Below are positions 31,170-39,355 of a stretch of DNA of 64,000 nt, piece by piece. Each line of letters starts with the position of its first letter. Position 1 is the first letter of the stretch. Origin of the DNA: Streptomyces sp. NP160 (GTDB lineage Bacteria > Actinomycetota > Actinomycetes > Actinomycetales > Quadrisphaeraceae); assembly GCF_006335115.1 (NCBI RefSeq), contig NZ_VDMJ01000015.1:199101-263100 (forward strand). The letters run 5' to 3'. A model generated the notes under the pieces. The model made no database searches, was not told the origin of the DNA, and saw only the letters and a program-made list of their open reading frames with translations. The position numbers were made by a program, and so were the translations under genes.

Positions 31170-32381
31170 GTGAGCACCGCACTCGACGCACCCCGGCTGG
31201 CCGGTGAGCCGGCCGCGTCCCTGCTGCCGCCGCTGCGCTTCGGGCAGCACGTCGTCGACGTCCCCGTGGTCCTCGCGCCGATGGCCGGGGTGACCAACGC
31301 CCCCTTCCGCAGCCTGTGCCGCGAGCACGGCGCGGGCGTCTACGTCTCGGAGATGGTGACCAGCCGGGCGCTGGTGGAGCGCACCCCCGAGAGCCTGCGG
31401 CTGGTGCAGCACGAGCCGGGCGCCTCGCCCCGCAGCGTGCAGCTGTACGGCGTCGACCCCACGACCGTGGGGGCTGCGGTGCGGATGCTCGTCGCCGAGG
31501 ACCTCGCCGACCACGTCGACCTCAACTTCGGCTGCCCGGTGCCCAAGGTGACGCGGCGCGGCGGCGGCTCGGCGCTGCCGTGGAAGAGCGACCTGTTCCG
31601 CGACGTGGTGAGGGCCGCGGTGCGCGCCGCGCAGACCTCCGCCGGCCCGGACGTGCCGGTCACGGTCAAGATGCGCAAGGGCATCGACCACGACCACCTG
31701 ACGTACCTCGACGCCGGCCGCACCGCCGAGGCCGAGGGGGCTGCGTGGGTGGCGCTGCACGGCCGCACCGCCGCCGACGGGTACGCCGGCACCGCGGACT
31801 GGGAGGCGATCGCCAGGCTCAAGGAGGCGGTGAGGACCGTCCCGGTGCTGGGCAACGGCGACGTCTGGTCCGCCGAGGACGCCGTGCGCATGGTCGAGCG
31901 CAGCGGCTGCGACGGCGTGGTGGTGGGCCGCGGCTGCCTGGGACGGCCCTGGCTCTTCGCCGACCTCGCCGCCGCGATGCGCGGAGAGCCCCAGCGGGTG
32001 CGCCCCGGCCTGCGCTTCGTGGCCGAGACGCTGCGCCGCCACGCCGAGCTGCTCGTGGAGCACTTCGGCGACGAGCTGCGCGGCTGCCGCGAGATCCGCA
32101 AGCACGTCGCGTGGTACCTCAAGGGGTACGTGGTGGGCGGCCACCTGCGGGCGCAGCTGGGCCTGGTCGACTCCCTCGCCGCGCTCGACGCGCTCATCGA
32201 CACCCTCGACCTCGACCAGCCGCACCCCGGCGAGGCCGCCGAGGGCTCCCGTGGACGCACCTCCCCGGCCCCGCGGGTGGTGCTCCCCGAGGGCTGGCTG
32301 GACTCCCGCGAGCTGGACGGGGCCGCCCTCGACGTGGTGCGCGCCGGAGAGCTCGACCCCGCCGCGACGGCGGGCGGGTAG
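31170..32381 (+). CDS. dusB: tRNA-dihydrouridine synthase DusB-like
   Basis: FMN-dependent reductase of uridines in tRNA D-loops; 403 residues. Family motifs: PVVLAPMAGVTNAPFR, VDLNFGCPVPKVTRRGGGSAL (catalytic Cys in NFGCP), VTVKMRKGID, HGRTA, and GNGDVWS/GRGCLGRPWLF in the phosphate-binding region. GTG 31170 is six bases after GAGGAT and starts near the family consensus. dgt begins 3 nt after its stop, so the two are cotranscribed. Confidence 0.94.
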   Translation: MSTALDAPRLAGEPAASLLPPLRFGQHVVDVPVVLAPMAGVTNAPFRSLCREHGAGVYVSEMVTSRALVERTPESLRLVQHEPGASPRSVQLYGVDPTTVGAAVRMLVAEDLADHVDLNFGCPVPKVTRRGGGSALPWKSDLFRDVVRAAVRAAQTSAGPDVPVTVKMRKGIDHDHLTYLDAGRTAEAEGAAWVALHGRTAADGYAGTADWEAIARLKEAVRTVPVLGNGDVWSAEDAVRMVERSGCDGVVVGRGCLGRPWLFADLAAAMRGEPQRVRPGLRFVAETLRRHAELLVEHFGDELRGCREIRKHVAWYLKGYVVGGHLRAQLGLVDSLAALDALIDTLDLDQPHPGEAAEGSRGRTSPAPRVVLPEGWLDSRELDGAALDVVRAGELDPAATAGG

Positions 32382-32383
32382 GC

Positions 32384-33730
32384 GTGAGCAGCTCCCGGGG
32401 CAGGGGTGCGGACCCGCGGCAGGTGCAGCGGGGGGCGCACTGCGAGGTCGACGGCGAGGCCAGCGGCTACGGGGAGCACGCCCGCGCCCGCTGGGCCCCC
32501 GAGGCGCCGAAGAGCTACAAGCGCAGCGCCTTCGCCCGCGACCGCGCCCGCGTGCTGCACTCCTCGGCGCTGCGCCGCCTGGGCGCGAAGACGCAGGTGG
32601 TGGGCCCGGGCTCGGACGACTTCGCCCGCACCCGCCTGACGCACTCCCTCGAGGTGGCGCAGGTCGGGCGCGAGCTGGGCGGGGCCCTGGGCTGCGACCC
32701 CGACGTCGTCGACACCGCCTGCCTGTCCCACGACCTGGGCCACCCGCCGTTCGGCCACAACGGGGAGTCGGCGCTGGCGCAGCTCACCGCGGCCATCGGC
32801 GGCTTCGAGGGCAACGCGCAGACGCTGAGGCTGCTGACCCGGCTGGAGCCCAAGACCCGCTTCCCGGACGCCGAGGGCGGCGGGCCCGCCGGGCTCAACC
32901 TCACCCGCGCCAGCCTCGACGCGACCACCAAGTACCCCTGGCACTCGGGGGACGACCCGCGCGGGGTGACCCGCAAGTTCGGCGTCTACGCCGGCAGCTC
33001 CGCCGCCGGTGGCGACGGCGACGACGACGTGTTCGCGTGGCTGCGCGAGGGCGCGCCCGACCGCCGCCGCTGCATCGAGGCGCAGGTCATGGACCTGTCC
33101 GACGACGTCGCCTACTGCGTGCACGACATGGAGGACGCGGTCGTCGCCGGCCGCCTCGACCTGCGCGCGCTGGCCTCCCGCGACGAGCGCGGCCACATCG
33201 CCGACGCCGTGCGCGCCTGGCACCTGCCCGACGCCGCCGACGTCGAGGTGGACGCCGCCCTCGACAGGCTGCTGGCCACGCCGTACTGGGTGGACGGCTA
33301 CGACGGCTCGTGGGCGGCGCTCGCGGCGCTGAAGGACACCACGAGCCAGCTCATCGGCAGGTTCTGCGCGGCCGCCGAGCACGCCACCCGCGAGGTCGCG
33401 GGACCCGGCCCGCTGACCCGCTACGCCGCGGACCTCGTGGTGCCCCGCGCCACCGAGGTGGAGATCGCCGTCCTCAAGGGCGTCGCCGCGGCGTACGTCC
33501 TCACCAACCGCGACAAGGCCTCCACCTACGCCGAGGAGCGCCAGGTGGTCACCGACCTGGTCCGCGCGCTGCTCGAGACCCCGCACGTCATGGAGCCGCC
33601 GTTCGCCGCCTGGCACGCGCAGGCCGACGACGACGCCGGCCGCCTGCGCGCCGTCGTCGACCAGGTCGCCTCGCTGACCGACACGAGCGCCCTGGCCTGG
33701 CACGCCCGCCTGGTGATGACCTACCCCTGA
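32384..33730 (+). CDS. dgt: Deoxyguanosinetriphosphate triphosphohydrolase-like protein
   Basis: HD-domain dNTPase of 448 residues, hydrolysing dNTP to deoxynucleoside and triphosphate. The metal ligands are in RTRLTHSLEVAQV, CLSHDLGHPPFGHNGE and MDLSDDVAYCVHDMED. An 80-residue GC-rich insert after residue 150 includes a Gly/Asp-rich loop. GTG 32384 follows the dusB stop directly. In many actinobacteria dgt is followed by dnaG; here an inverted cardiolipin synthase gene separates them. Confidence 0.93.
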   Translation: MSSSRGRGADPRQVQRGAHCEVDGEASGYGEHARARWAPEAPKSYKRSAFARDRARVLHSSALRRLGAKTQVVGPGSDDFARTRLTHSLEVAQVGRELGGALGCDPDVVDTACLSHDLGHPPFGHNGESALAQLTAAIGGFEGNAQTLRLLTRLEPKTRFPDAEGGGPAGLNLTRASLDATTKYPWHSGDDPRGVTRKFGVYAGSSAAGGDGDDDVFAWLREGAPDRRRCIEAQVMDLSDDVAYCVHDMEDAVVAGRLDLRALASRDERGHIADAVRAWHLPDAADVEVDAALDRLLATPYWVDGYDGSWAALAALKDTTSQLIGRFCAAAEHATREVAGPGPLTRYAADLVVPRATEVEIAVLKGVAAAYVLTNRDKASTYAEERQVVTDLVRALLETPHVMEPPFAAWHAQADDDAGRLRAVVDQVASLTDTSALAWHARLVMTYP

Positions 33731-34021
33731 CCCGGGCACCGCGGGGGACGGTCCCGGCGGAGGAGGAGTCGCCCGGCGGAGCGGTGCGGCGTCGTCGACG
33801 ATCAAGGACGCGAGCGCCGCGTCCCGGCTCCCGAACCAGGTCGACACGTCCTGCCGAGGACGCCGCCGGTGGAGCTCCCGGATCGGCGTTCGACCGGCCG
33901 GTGAGGCGTGCGGACCCGGCGGGCCGCCGAGCTGGGCCTCCTCGCCGATGACGCCTCGCCCCGGGCGCTCTCGGGTGCCGGGTGCCGGGTGCCCGGTGGA
34001 CACCGCGCCGGTGCAAGACCG
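33731..34021. other. Gene-free interval between dgt and cls
   Basis: About 290 bp between the convergent ends of dgt and cls. It contains three direct GGGTGCC units near 33975-33995 and GC-rich short inverted repeats, but no ORF, promoter or clear terminator that I can support. Confidence 0.5.
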
Positions 34022-35566
34022 CTACTGCAGGGCGGAGGTCAGGCGGCAGACGTTGTCGAAGAGCTTGCTGCGCCACGGCCGCTGCAGCCAGTCGCTGAGC
34101 AGCAGCTCGCGGCTGACGGCGCGGTAGCCGTCCTCCACCTCGCGCAGGTCGTCCACGAAGGAGCGGCCGCGCACCATGACGGAGATCTCCAGGTTGAGGC
34201 TGAAGGACCGGATGTCCATGTTGGACGAGCCGACCACGGCGACGTCGTCGTCGATCGTGACGTGCTTGGCGTGGAGGATGTACGGCGCCGGGTACAGGAA
34301 GATGCGCACCCCGGCCCGCAGCAGCGCCTCGTAGTAGGAGCGCTGCGCGTGGAAGACCAGCCACTGGTCGCCCACCTCGGAGACGAACAGGTCCACCTGC
34401 AGGCCGCGCTCGGCGGCGGTGGTCACCGCGTACAGCAGCGAGTCGTCAGGGACGAAGTACGGGCTGGTGATGATGACGCGCTCCTGGGCGTAGTACATGA
34501 GCGCGTTGAAGAGCTTGAGGTTGTTCTCGCCGTCGAACCCGGGGCCGGAGGGCACCACCTGGCAGTCGAGCAGGCCCGGCCGCCCGGCCGCCACCACGGG
34601 GGCCGCGTCGGCGGTGCCGCCCTCCAGGGGGGCGGGGACCGCCGCCTCGGCCTCCGCCTCCAGCAGCTCGTCGGTCTCGGAGTACCAGTCGGTGATGAAC
34701 AGGGCGTTGATCTCGGCGACCACGGGCCCCTCGAAGCGGACCATGACGTCCTGCCAGGCGAGGTTCCGGCGGCCGTAGCGCTTCTTGTGGTAGCCGCGGT
34801 CCACGGCGTTCTGGCTGCCGGTGAAGGCGACCAGGCCGTCGACCACGAGGATCTTGCGGTGGTTGCGCAGGTCGGGCCGCTGGAGCTTCCCCCGCAGCGG
34901 CTGCACCGGGAGCATCTCGTGCCACAGGGCGCCGAGGTCGTCGAGGGCGCGCAGCGTGCGGTGGTAGCCGGGCGTACGCAGCGAGGCGACGTGGTCGAGC
35001 AGCACCCGCACGGTGACCCCGCGCTGCACGGCCCGCTCCATGGCGTCGAAGAGCGGGCGCGTCGCGTCGTCGAGGTTGAGGATGTAGAACTCCACGTGCA
35101 CGAAGCGCTGCGCGGCGTCGACCTCCTCGGCCAGCTGCAGCAGCACCTTGTCGTAGTCGGTGGAGACGGTCGCGGCGTTGCGGGTGACCAGCGGCATGGC
35201 GCCCGCGTGGCGGTTGAGGCGCACCAGGGAGGCCAGCCACGGGGGCCAGGGGTCGTCCTCGCGCATGAGGTCCATGCCCTCGGTGCGCGTCATGATCATC
35301 TTGTTGATGGTCCGCTGCTTCTGCCGCCGGGTCCGCGGCAGCTTGGGGGAGCCGATCAGCAGGAACGCCGCGATGCCCAGGTAGGGCAGGAAGAAGATCG
35401 CCAGCAGCCACGCCATCGCCGAGGAGGGGCGCCGGTTGGTGGGGACGACGGCGACGGCGACCACGCGGATGACGGCGTCGACGGCGATGAGGGCCACGCT
35501 GAGCCAGATCGGCAGGGTGGGGACGAGCGACGGCAGGTCGCCCAGCCACTCCAGCAGGTCCGTCAC
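34022..35566 (-). CDS. cls: Cardiolipin synthase (phospholipase D family)
   Basis: Membrane enzyme condensing phosphatidylglycerol into cardiolipin, 514 residues. Two N-terminal helices (about 18-40 and 48-70, PLDNc-type) precede two HKD motifs: HRKILVVDG with downstream GSQNAVD, and HAKHVTIDDD with downstream GSSNMDIRSF. An Ala/Glu/Pro-rich linker separates the PLD halves near 295-325. GTG 35566 is six bases after a TACGCT box on the minus strand (leaderless). It diverges from dnaG across about 95 bp. The frame open upstream of the start is antisense to dnaG and is a shadow. Confidence 0.94.
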   Translation of the reverse strand: MTDLLEWLGDLPSLVPTLPIWLSVALIAVDAVIRVVAVAVVPTNRRPSSAMAWLLAIFFLPYLGIAAFLLIGSPKLPRTRRQKQRTINKMIMTRTEGMDLMREDDPWPPWLASLVRLNRHAGAMPLVTRNAATVSTDYDKVLLQLAEEVDAAQRFVHVEFYILNLDDATRPLFDAMERAVQRGVTVRVLLDHVASLRTPGYHRTLRALDDLGALWHEMLPVQPLRGKLQRPDLRNHRKILVVDGLVAFTGSQNAVDRGYHKKRYGRRNLAWQDVMVRFEGPVVAEINALFITDWYSETDELLEAEAEAAVPAPLEGGTADAAPVVAAGRPGLLDCQVVPSGPGFDGENNLKLFNALMYYAQERVIITSPYFVPDDSLLYAVTTAAERGLQVDLFVSEVGDQWLVFHAQRSYYEALLRAGVRIFLYPAPYILHAKHVTIDDDVAVVGSSNMDIRSFSLNLEISVMVRGRSFVDDLREVEDGYRAVSRELLLSDWLQRPWRSKLFDNVCRLTSALQ

Positions 35567-35662
35567 CTGCCGAGCGTAGGTCTCCGGGGTCCCGGGTGAC
35601 CGCTGTGCACAGGGCGGCGTCGCCCGACCGGCGGCGCGGGCGGAGCCACCTAGACTCCTGGG

Positions 35663-37573
35663 GTGGCGGGGAAGATCCGGCGCGAGGACGTCGACGCCGT
35701 CCGCGAGCGGGTGCGGATCGATGAGGTGGTCGGCGAGCAGGTCGTGCTCAAGTCCGCCGGTGTCGGCTCCCTCAAGGGCCTGTGCCCCTTCCACGACGAG
35801 CGCACGCCGTCCTTCACCGTCCGCCTCTCGACCGGCAGGTACCGGTGCTTCGGGTGCCAGGAGAGCGGCGACGTCTTCGACTTCCTCGTCAAGACCACCG
35901 GTGTCACCTTCGTCGAGGCCGTCGAGACGATGGCCGGCCGCGCCGGGATCACCCTGCGCTACGAGGACGGCGGCGGCGCCCGTCCCATCCAGGACGTCGG
36001 CAAGCGCCAGCGCCTCCTCGACGCCCACCGGGTGGCGGCGGAGTTCTACGCCGAGCGCCTCTTCTCGCCCGAGGCGCAGGTGGGCCGGCAGTTCCTCTCC
36101 GAGCGCGGCTTCGACAGGGCCGCCGCCGAGCAGTTCGGCGTCGGCTACGCCCCCACCGGCTGGGGAGCCCTGACCGACCACCTGCGGGGGAAGGGCTTCA
36201 CCACCGAGGAGCTCGTGACCGGCGGCCTGGCGGCCCAGGGCCAGCGCGGCCCGTACGACAGGTTCCGCGGCCGGCTGGTCTGGCCCATCCGCGACGTCAC
36301 CGGCGCCCCCATCGGCTTCGGCGCCCGGCGCCTCACCGAGGACGACTCCGGCCCCAAGTACCTCAACACCCCCGAGACCCCGCTGTACCGCAAGTCGCAC
36401 GTGCTCTACGGCCTCGACCTGGCCAAGAAGGAGATCGGCCGGCGCAAGCAGGTGGTGGTGGTCGAGGGGTACACCGACGTCATGGCCTGCCACCTCGCGG
36501 GGGTGCCGACGGCGGTGGCCACGTGCGGCACGGCCTTCGGCTCGGACCACGTGGGGATCGTCCGGCGCATGCTCGGAGACGACGACGGCGCCGGCCAGGT
36601 GGTCTTCACCTTCGACGGCGACGCCGCCGGCCAGAAGGCGGCGCTCAAGGCGTTCGAGCACGACCAGGAGTTCGTCGCCGCCACCTACGTGGCGGTGGAG
36701 CCGCGCGGCATGGACCCGTGCGACCTGCGCATCGCCGACGGTGACGAGGCGGTGGTGGCCCTCGTCGAGGCCAAGCGGCCGATGTTCGAGTTCGCCATCC
36801 GCTCGGTGCTCGCCGGGTGGGACCTCGAGACCGCCGAGGGACGCGTCAAGGCGCTCGCAGCTGCCGCCCCGGTGGTGGCCGGCATCAAGGACCGCCAGCT
36901 GCGCGACGAGCACACCCGCCAGCTGGCGCGGATGCTCGGCATGGACCTGGGGGCGGTGCAGCGGGCGGTGGGCAGCGAGGTGCCGCGCGTGGCCCGCGGC
37001 GCCTCGGGGCGACCGGGCCAGGGCGGCGGCACCCAGCACGGCCAGCGCGGCGGTCAGCGCGGCGCCGGCAGGCCGGGGGAGCGCGACGCCGTCGCCGACG
37101 CCGAGCGGCAGCTGCTGGCGCTCGTGGTGCAGGCGCCCTCGTCCGTGCCCGACGCCTTCGACGCCCTCCCCGACGACGCCTTCGTGCTCGCCCCCTCCCG
37201 CGCCGTCCACGAGGCCGTGCGCAAGGCCGGCGGGGTGGCGGCTGGCCGTGCCGCCGGGGTGTCCTGGGTCGACCACGTCATGGATGCCTGCGCGGACGGC
37301 ACGGCCGACCAGGTCCGCCCGCTGCTGGGGGCGCTCGCCGTGGTGCCGCTCCCGGTGGACTCCGAGGAGGGCCTCGCGCGCCTGGCGGCGGGCCTGCTGG
37401 GCGGCGTGCGCCTGCGCGAGCTGGCCCGCCGCGAGGCCGACCTCAAGGGCCGGGCGCAGCGGCTGGAGTCGGCGGGGGAGCACGAGGCCGCGGCCGAGGC
37501 CTACGCCCAGCTCTTCGCCCTCGCCTCGGAGCGCCAGAGGATGCGGGCCGAGGCCTCCGAGGGCGGCGCCTGA
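35663..37573 (+). CDS. dnaG: DNA primase DnaG
   Basis: Synthesises RNA primers at replication forks; 636 residues. Zinc-binding domain with CPFHDE and CFGC (about 41-67), catalytic core beginning near 115, Toprim motifs VVVVEGYTDVMA (about 263) and FTFDGDAAGQKAA, and a C-terminal helicase-binding domain after a Gly/Gln/Arg-rich linker (about 450-480). GTG 35663 is 7 nt after TAGACT (35651-35656), apparently leaderless, divergent from cls. Confidence 0.96.
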   Translation: MAGKIRREDVDAVRERVRIDEVVGEQVVLKSAGVGSLKGLCPFHDERTPSFTVRLSTGRYRCFGCQESGDVFDFLVKTTGVTFVEAVETMAGRAGITLRYEDGGGARPIQDVGKRQRLLDAHRVAAEFYAERLFSPEAQVGRQFLSERGFDRAAAEQFGVGYAPTGWGALTDHLRGKGFTTEELVTGGLAAQGQRGPYDRFRGRLVWPIRDVTGAPIGFGARRLTEDDSGPKYLNTPETPLYRKSHVLYGLDLAKKEIGRRKQVVVVEGYTDVMACHLAGVPTAVATCGTAFGSDHVGIVRRMLGDDDGAGQVVFTFDGDAAGQKAALKAFEHDQEFVAATYVAVEPRGMDPCDLRIADGDEAVVALVEAKRPMFEFAIRSVLAGWDLETAEGRVKALAAAAPVVAGIKDRQLRDEHTRQLARMLGMDLGAVQRAVGSEVPRVARGASGRPGQGGGTQHGQRGGQRGAGRPGERDAVADAERQLLALVVQAPSSVPDAFDALPDDAFVLAPSRAVHEAVRKAGGVAAGRAAGVSWVDHVMDACADGTADQVRPLLGALAVVPLPVDSEEGLARLAAGLLGGVRLRELARREADLKGRAQRLESAGEHEAAAEAYAQLFALASERQRMRAEASEGGA

Positions 37574-37735
37574 CACCGCCGCAGCGCGGTGACGCGCCCA
37601 GTGGCCACCCTGGGTCGTCTCCCCGTGACGCCGTGTGGTTGGATGATCTCGACTGGACGTCACGCTACGCACCTGACGAGTGGCGCAGCGTGTCGTTGCC
37701 CGGTTCGTCGGTGCCTCGCGCGTACCGTTCACGAG

Positions 37736-38074
37736 GTGATCGCAGCGCCGCGCCCCACACCCGGTCCCCTCCCCGGCGACCTGTACCTCGACCCTGCGGT
37801 CCCCGATTGCGAGCGGGTCACCATCAGCCGCAACGGCTGGTCGGCGCAGGCGTCGCACGTGTGGACCGGCGTGGGGTGGACCCGCCTGGTGCCGGGCGTC
37901 GTCCACGACGTGCCCGCGCACCCCGAGGTGACCCTGCCCGGTGCCCGCTCCGTGCCCGCGCCCAGGTCGGTGGCGGCCGCCGAGGGTCTCGACCGCTGGC
38001 GTCGCCGCCGCGCCTCCCTCCCGCAGGGCGCCCCCGCCCCGGCGGCGTCACGCAGCGTCGCCGACGCCAGCTGA
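37736..38074 (+). CDS. Small protein of unknown function
   Basis: 112 residues, not recognised. The middle contains a compact segment, SRNGWSAQASHVWTGVGWTRL, with several tryptophans, and the C-terminus is basic and Ala-rich. The GTG at 37736 is 7 nt after TACCGT, the leaderless pattern, which is the main support for this start; an ATG-initiated longer frame from 37589 would overlap the presumed promoter. It is likely monocistronic. Confidence 0.6.
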   Translation: MIAAPRPTPGPLPGDLYLDPAVPDCERVTISRNGWSAQASHVWTGVGWTRLVPGVVHDVPAHPEVTLPGARSVPAPRSVAAAEGLDRWRRRRASLPQGAPAPAASRSVADAS

Positions 38075-38134
38075 GGCACCACCGGATCGAACACCCGTTC
38101 GCTGGCGAGCGGTCCGTGGTGCCATCCTGGTGGG

Positions 38135-38410
38135 GTGGCAGGCGGCAGCAACCGGGCGAGCACCGGCCTCCCCGCCTGGCTCGTCGCCGCCAACGAGAGC
38201 ACCCGCCTGGCCGCTGAGGAGGCGCTCGCCCAGCGCCGCCCGCAGCGCCGCGTGCACTGCTGGGTCCACGCGACCGGGGCCGACCACCCTGGCCTGGTGC
38301 TGGAGTGGCGCCGCGAGGGCGCGGGGTGGATGGCCCGCGTCGTGTGGACCACCGGCGGCGGCGACCTCGTCTGCACCTGGCTCGACGCCGAGCAGATCGA
38401 GCCCGTCTGA
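38135..38410 (+). CDS. Small protein of unknown function
   Basis: 91 residues, not recognised. Features are a helical N-terminus (PAWLVAANESTRLAAEEALAQRR) and a beta-rich C-terminus (VHCWVHATGADHPGLVLEWRREGAGWMARVVWTTGGGDLVCTWLDA), which could be a small SH3-like barrel. GTG 38135 follows CATCCT by six bases. Codon third positions are strongly GC, as in real genes here. Confidence 0.65.
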   Translation: MAGGSNRASTGLPAWLVAANESTRLAAEEALAQRRPQRRVHCWVHATGADHPGLVLEWRREGAGWMARVVWTTGGGDLVCTWLDAEQIEPV

Positions 38411-38465
38411 GTCCCGCACCGCCGCAGCGGGCGTGGGGGACCGCCGCAGCGGGTACGGGCGGGCC

Positions 38466-38993
38466 GTGGACGCGACGCAGGTGCTGCAGGACGGGCTCGA
38501 CCAGGTGCGCGACGTCGTCGCGGCGGCGCTGGACGGCCTCACCGACGAGGAGCTGGTGACGCCGCTGGAGCCGGGCACCAACACGGTCGCCTGGCTGGTC
38601 TGGCACCTGGCGCGGGTCCAGGACGACCACGTGGCCCACGTCGCCGGCACCGACCAGGTCTGGACGACGCCCGCGGGCGGTGACAGCGGCACCACCTGGG
38701 CCCGCCGCTTCGACCTGCCGCTGGACGACGCGGAGATCGGCTACGGCTTCGACGAGCAGCAGGTGCTCGCCGTCCGGGCACCGGCGCACCTGCTGCGCGG
38801 CTACCTCGACGCGGTGCACGAGCGCAGCACCGCCTACCTGTCGGGGCTGTCACCGGCCGACCTCGACCGCGTCGTCGACACCTCGTGGGACCCGCCGGTG
38901 ACGCTCGGCGTCCGCCTGACCAGCGTCCTTGGGGACGACCTCATGCACGCCGGCCAGGCCGCCTACGCCGCTGGCGTGCTCAGCCGCCGGTAG
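38466..38993 (+). CDS. DinB/DUF664-family protein
   Basis: 175-residue four-helix-bundle protein of the DinB-like/mycothiol-dependent enzyme superfamily. The putative metal-binding histidines are in WHLARVQDDHV and DDLMHAGQAAY. Such proteins include mycothiol S-transferases; a thiol-dependent detoxification role is plausible but unproven. GTG 38466 is preceded by TACGGG at six bases. A nested inverted repeat follows its stop. Confidence 0.8.
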   Translation: MDATQVLQDGLDQVRDVVAAALDGLTDEELVTPLEPGTNTVAWLVWHLARVQDDHVAHVAGTDQVWTTPAGGDSGTTWARRFDLPLDDAEIGYGFDEQQVLAVRAPAHLLRGYLDAVHERSTAYLSGLSPADLDRVVDTSWDPPVTLGVRLTSVLGDDLMHAGQAAYAAGVLSRR

Positions 38994-39010
38994 GGACGAC
39001 CCACTCCCTG

Positions 39011-39103
39011 CCGTGATCATGGACTTCCCGAACAGTGCTCGAGGCACTGTTCGGCAGGTCCGTGATCACGACCGGAAGGCGCTTCGGAAGTCCATGACCA
39101 CGG
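39011..39103. repeat. Nested inverted repeat, REP-like, between convergent genes
   Basis: Outer arms 39011-39028 (starts CCGTGATCATGG) and 39086-39103 (ends CATGACCACGG) match at 17 of 18 positions. Inside lies a perfect 10-bp hairpin, CGAACAGTGC (39029-39038) with GCACTGTTCG (39044-39053), and the palindrome CGTGATCACG (39061-39070) repeats part of the left arm. The block is markedly less GC-rich than its surroundings and sits exactly between two convergent gene ends, so it may terminate both. The layered structure suggests a dispersed repeat element. Confidence 0.7.
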
Positions 39104-39115
39104 TGGGGTGGAGGA

Positions 39116-39319
39116 TCAGCCCTTGGTGAAGACCCAGGTCTGGGGGTGTCCCTCGGAGTCGAACCCGACCGAGTGCAGGTGGTAGCCGGTGCGGCGGCAG
39201 AAGTGCGTCACCCCGGTGCCCTGCGGGTCGAGGGCGCCGGAGTGCGCAGCGTCGCGCAGGGCGTCCTCGGTCTCCGCCGCCATCTGCTGGCGGTTCTTCA
39301 CCACGATCTGCTGGGCCAT
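39116..39319 (-). CDS. Small protein of unknown function downstream of amine oxidase
   Basis: 67 residues: a charged helical first half (VVKNRQQMAAETEDALRDAA) and a second half with HFCRRTGYHLHSVGFDSEGHPQTW. Not recognised. It begins 37 nt after the copper amine oxidase stop on the same strand, so it is likely cotranscribed. Its strongly GC3-biased codons support a real gene, although no good ribosome site is visible before ATG 39319. Confidence 0.55.
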   Translation of the reverse strand: MAQQIVVKNRQQMAAETEDALRDAAHSGALDPQGTGVTHFCRRTGYHLHSVGFDSEGHPQTWVFTKG

Positions 39320-39355
39320 GGTCGGACATCGGCGCGACGCCGTGCCGGCTTGAGC

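Noticed and set aside
37574..37735. Search for a tRNA or small RNA between dnaG and the next gene, where the sequence is less GC-rich
   Set aside because: No T-loop GGTTCGA-type sequence with matching acceptor stem and no stable cloverleaf could be drawn.
35567..37921. Minus-strand open frame extending the cardiolipin synthase by 785 codons
   Set aside because: Antisense shadow of dnaG; composition is His/Gly/Arg-rich without domains, and the cls start has its own leaderless promoter.
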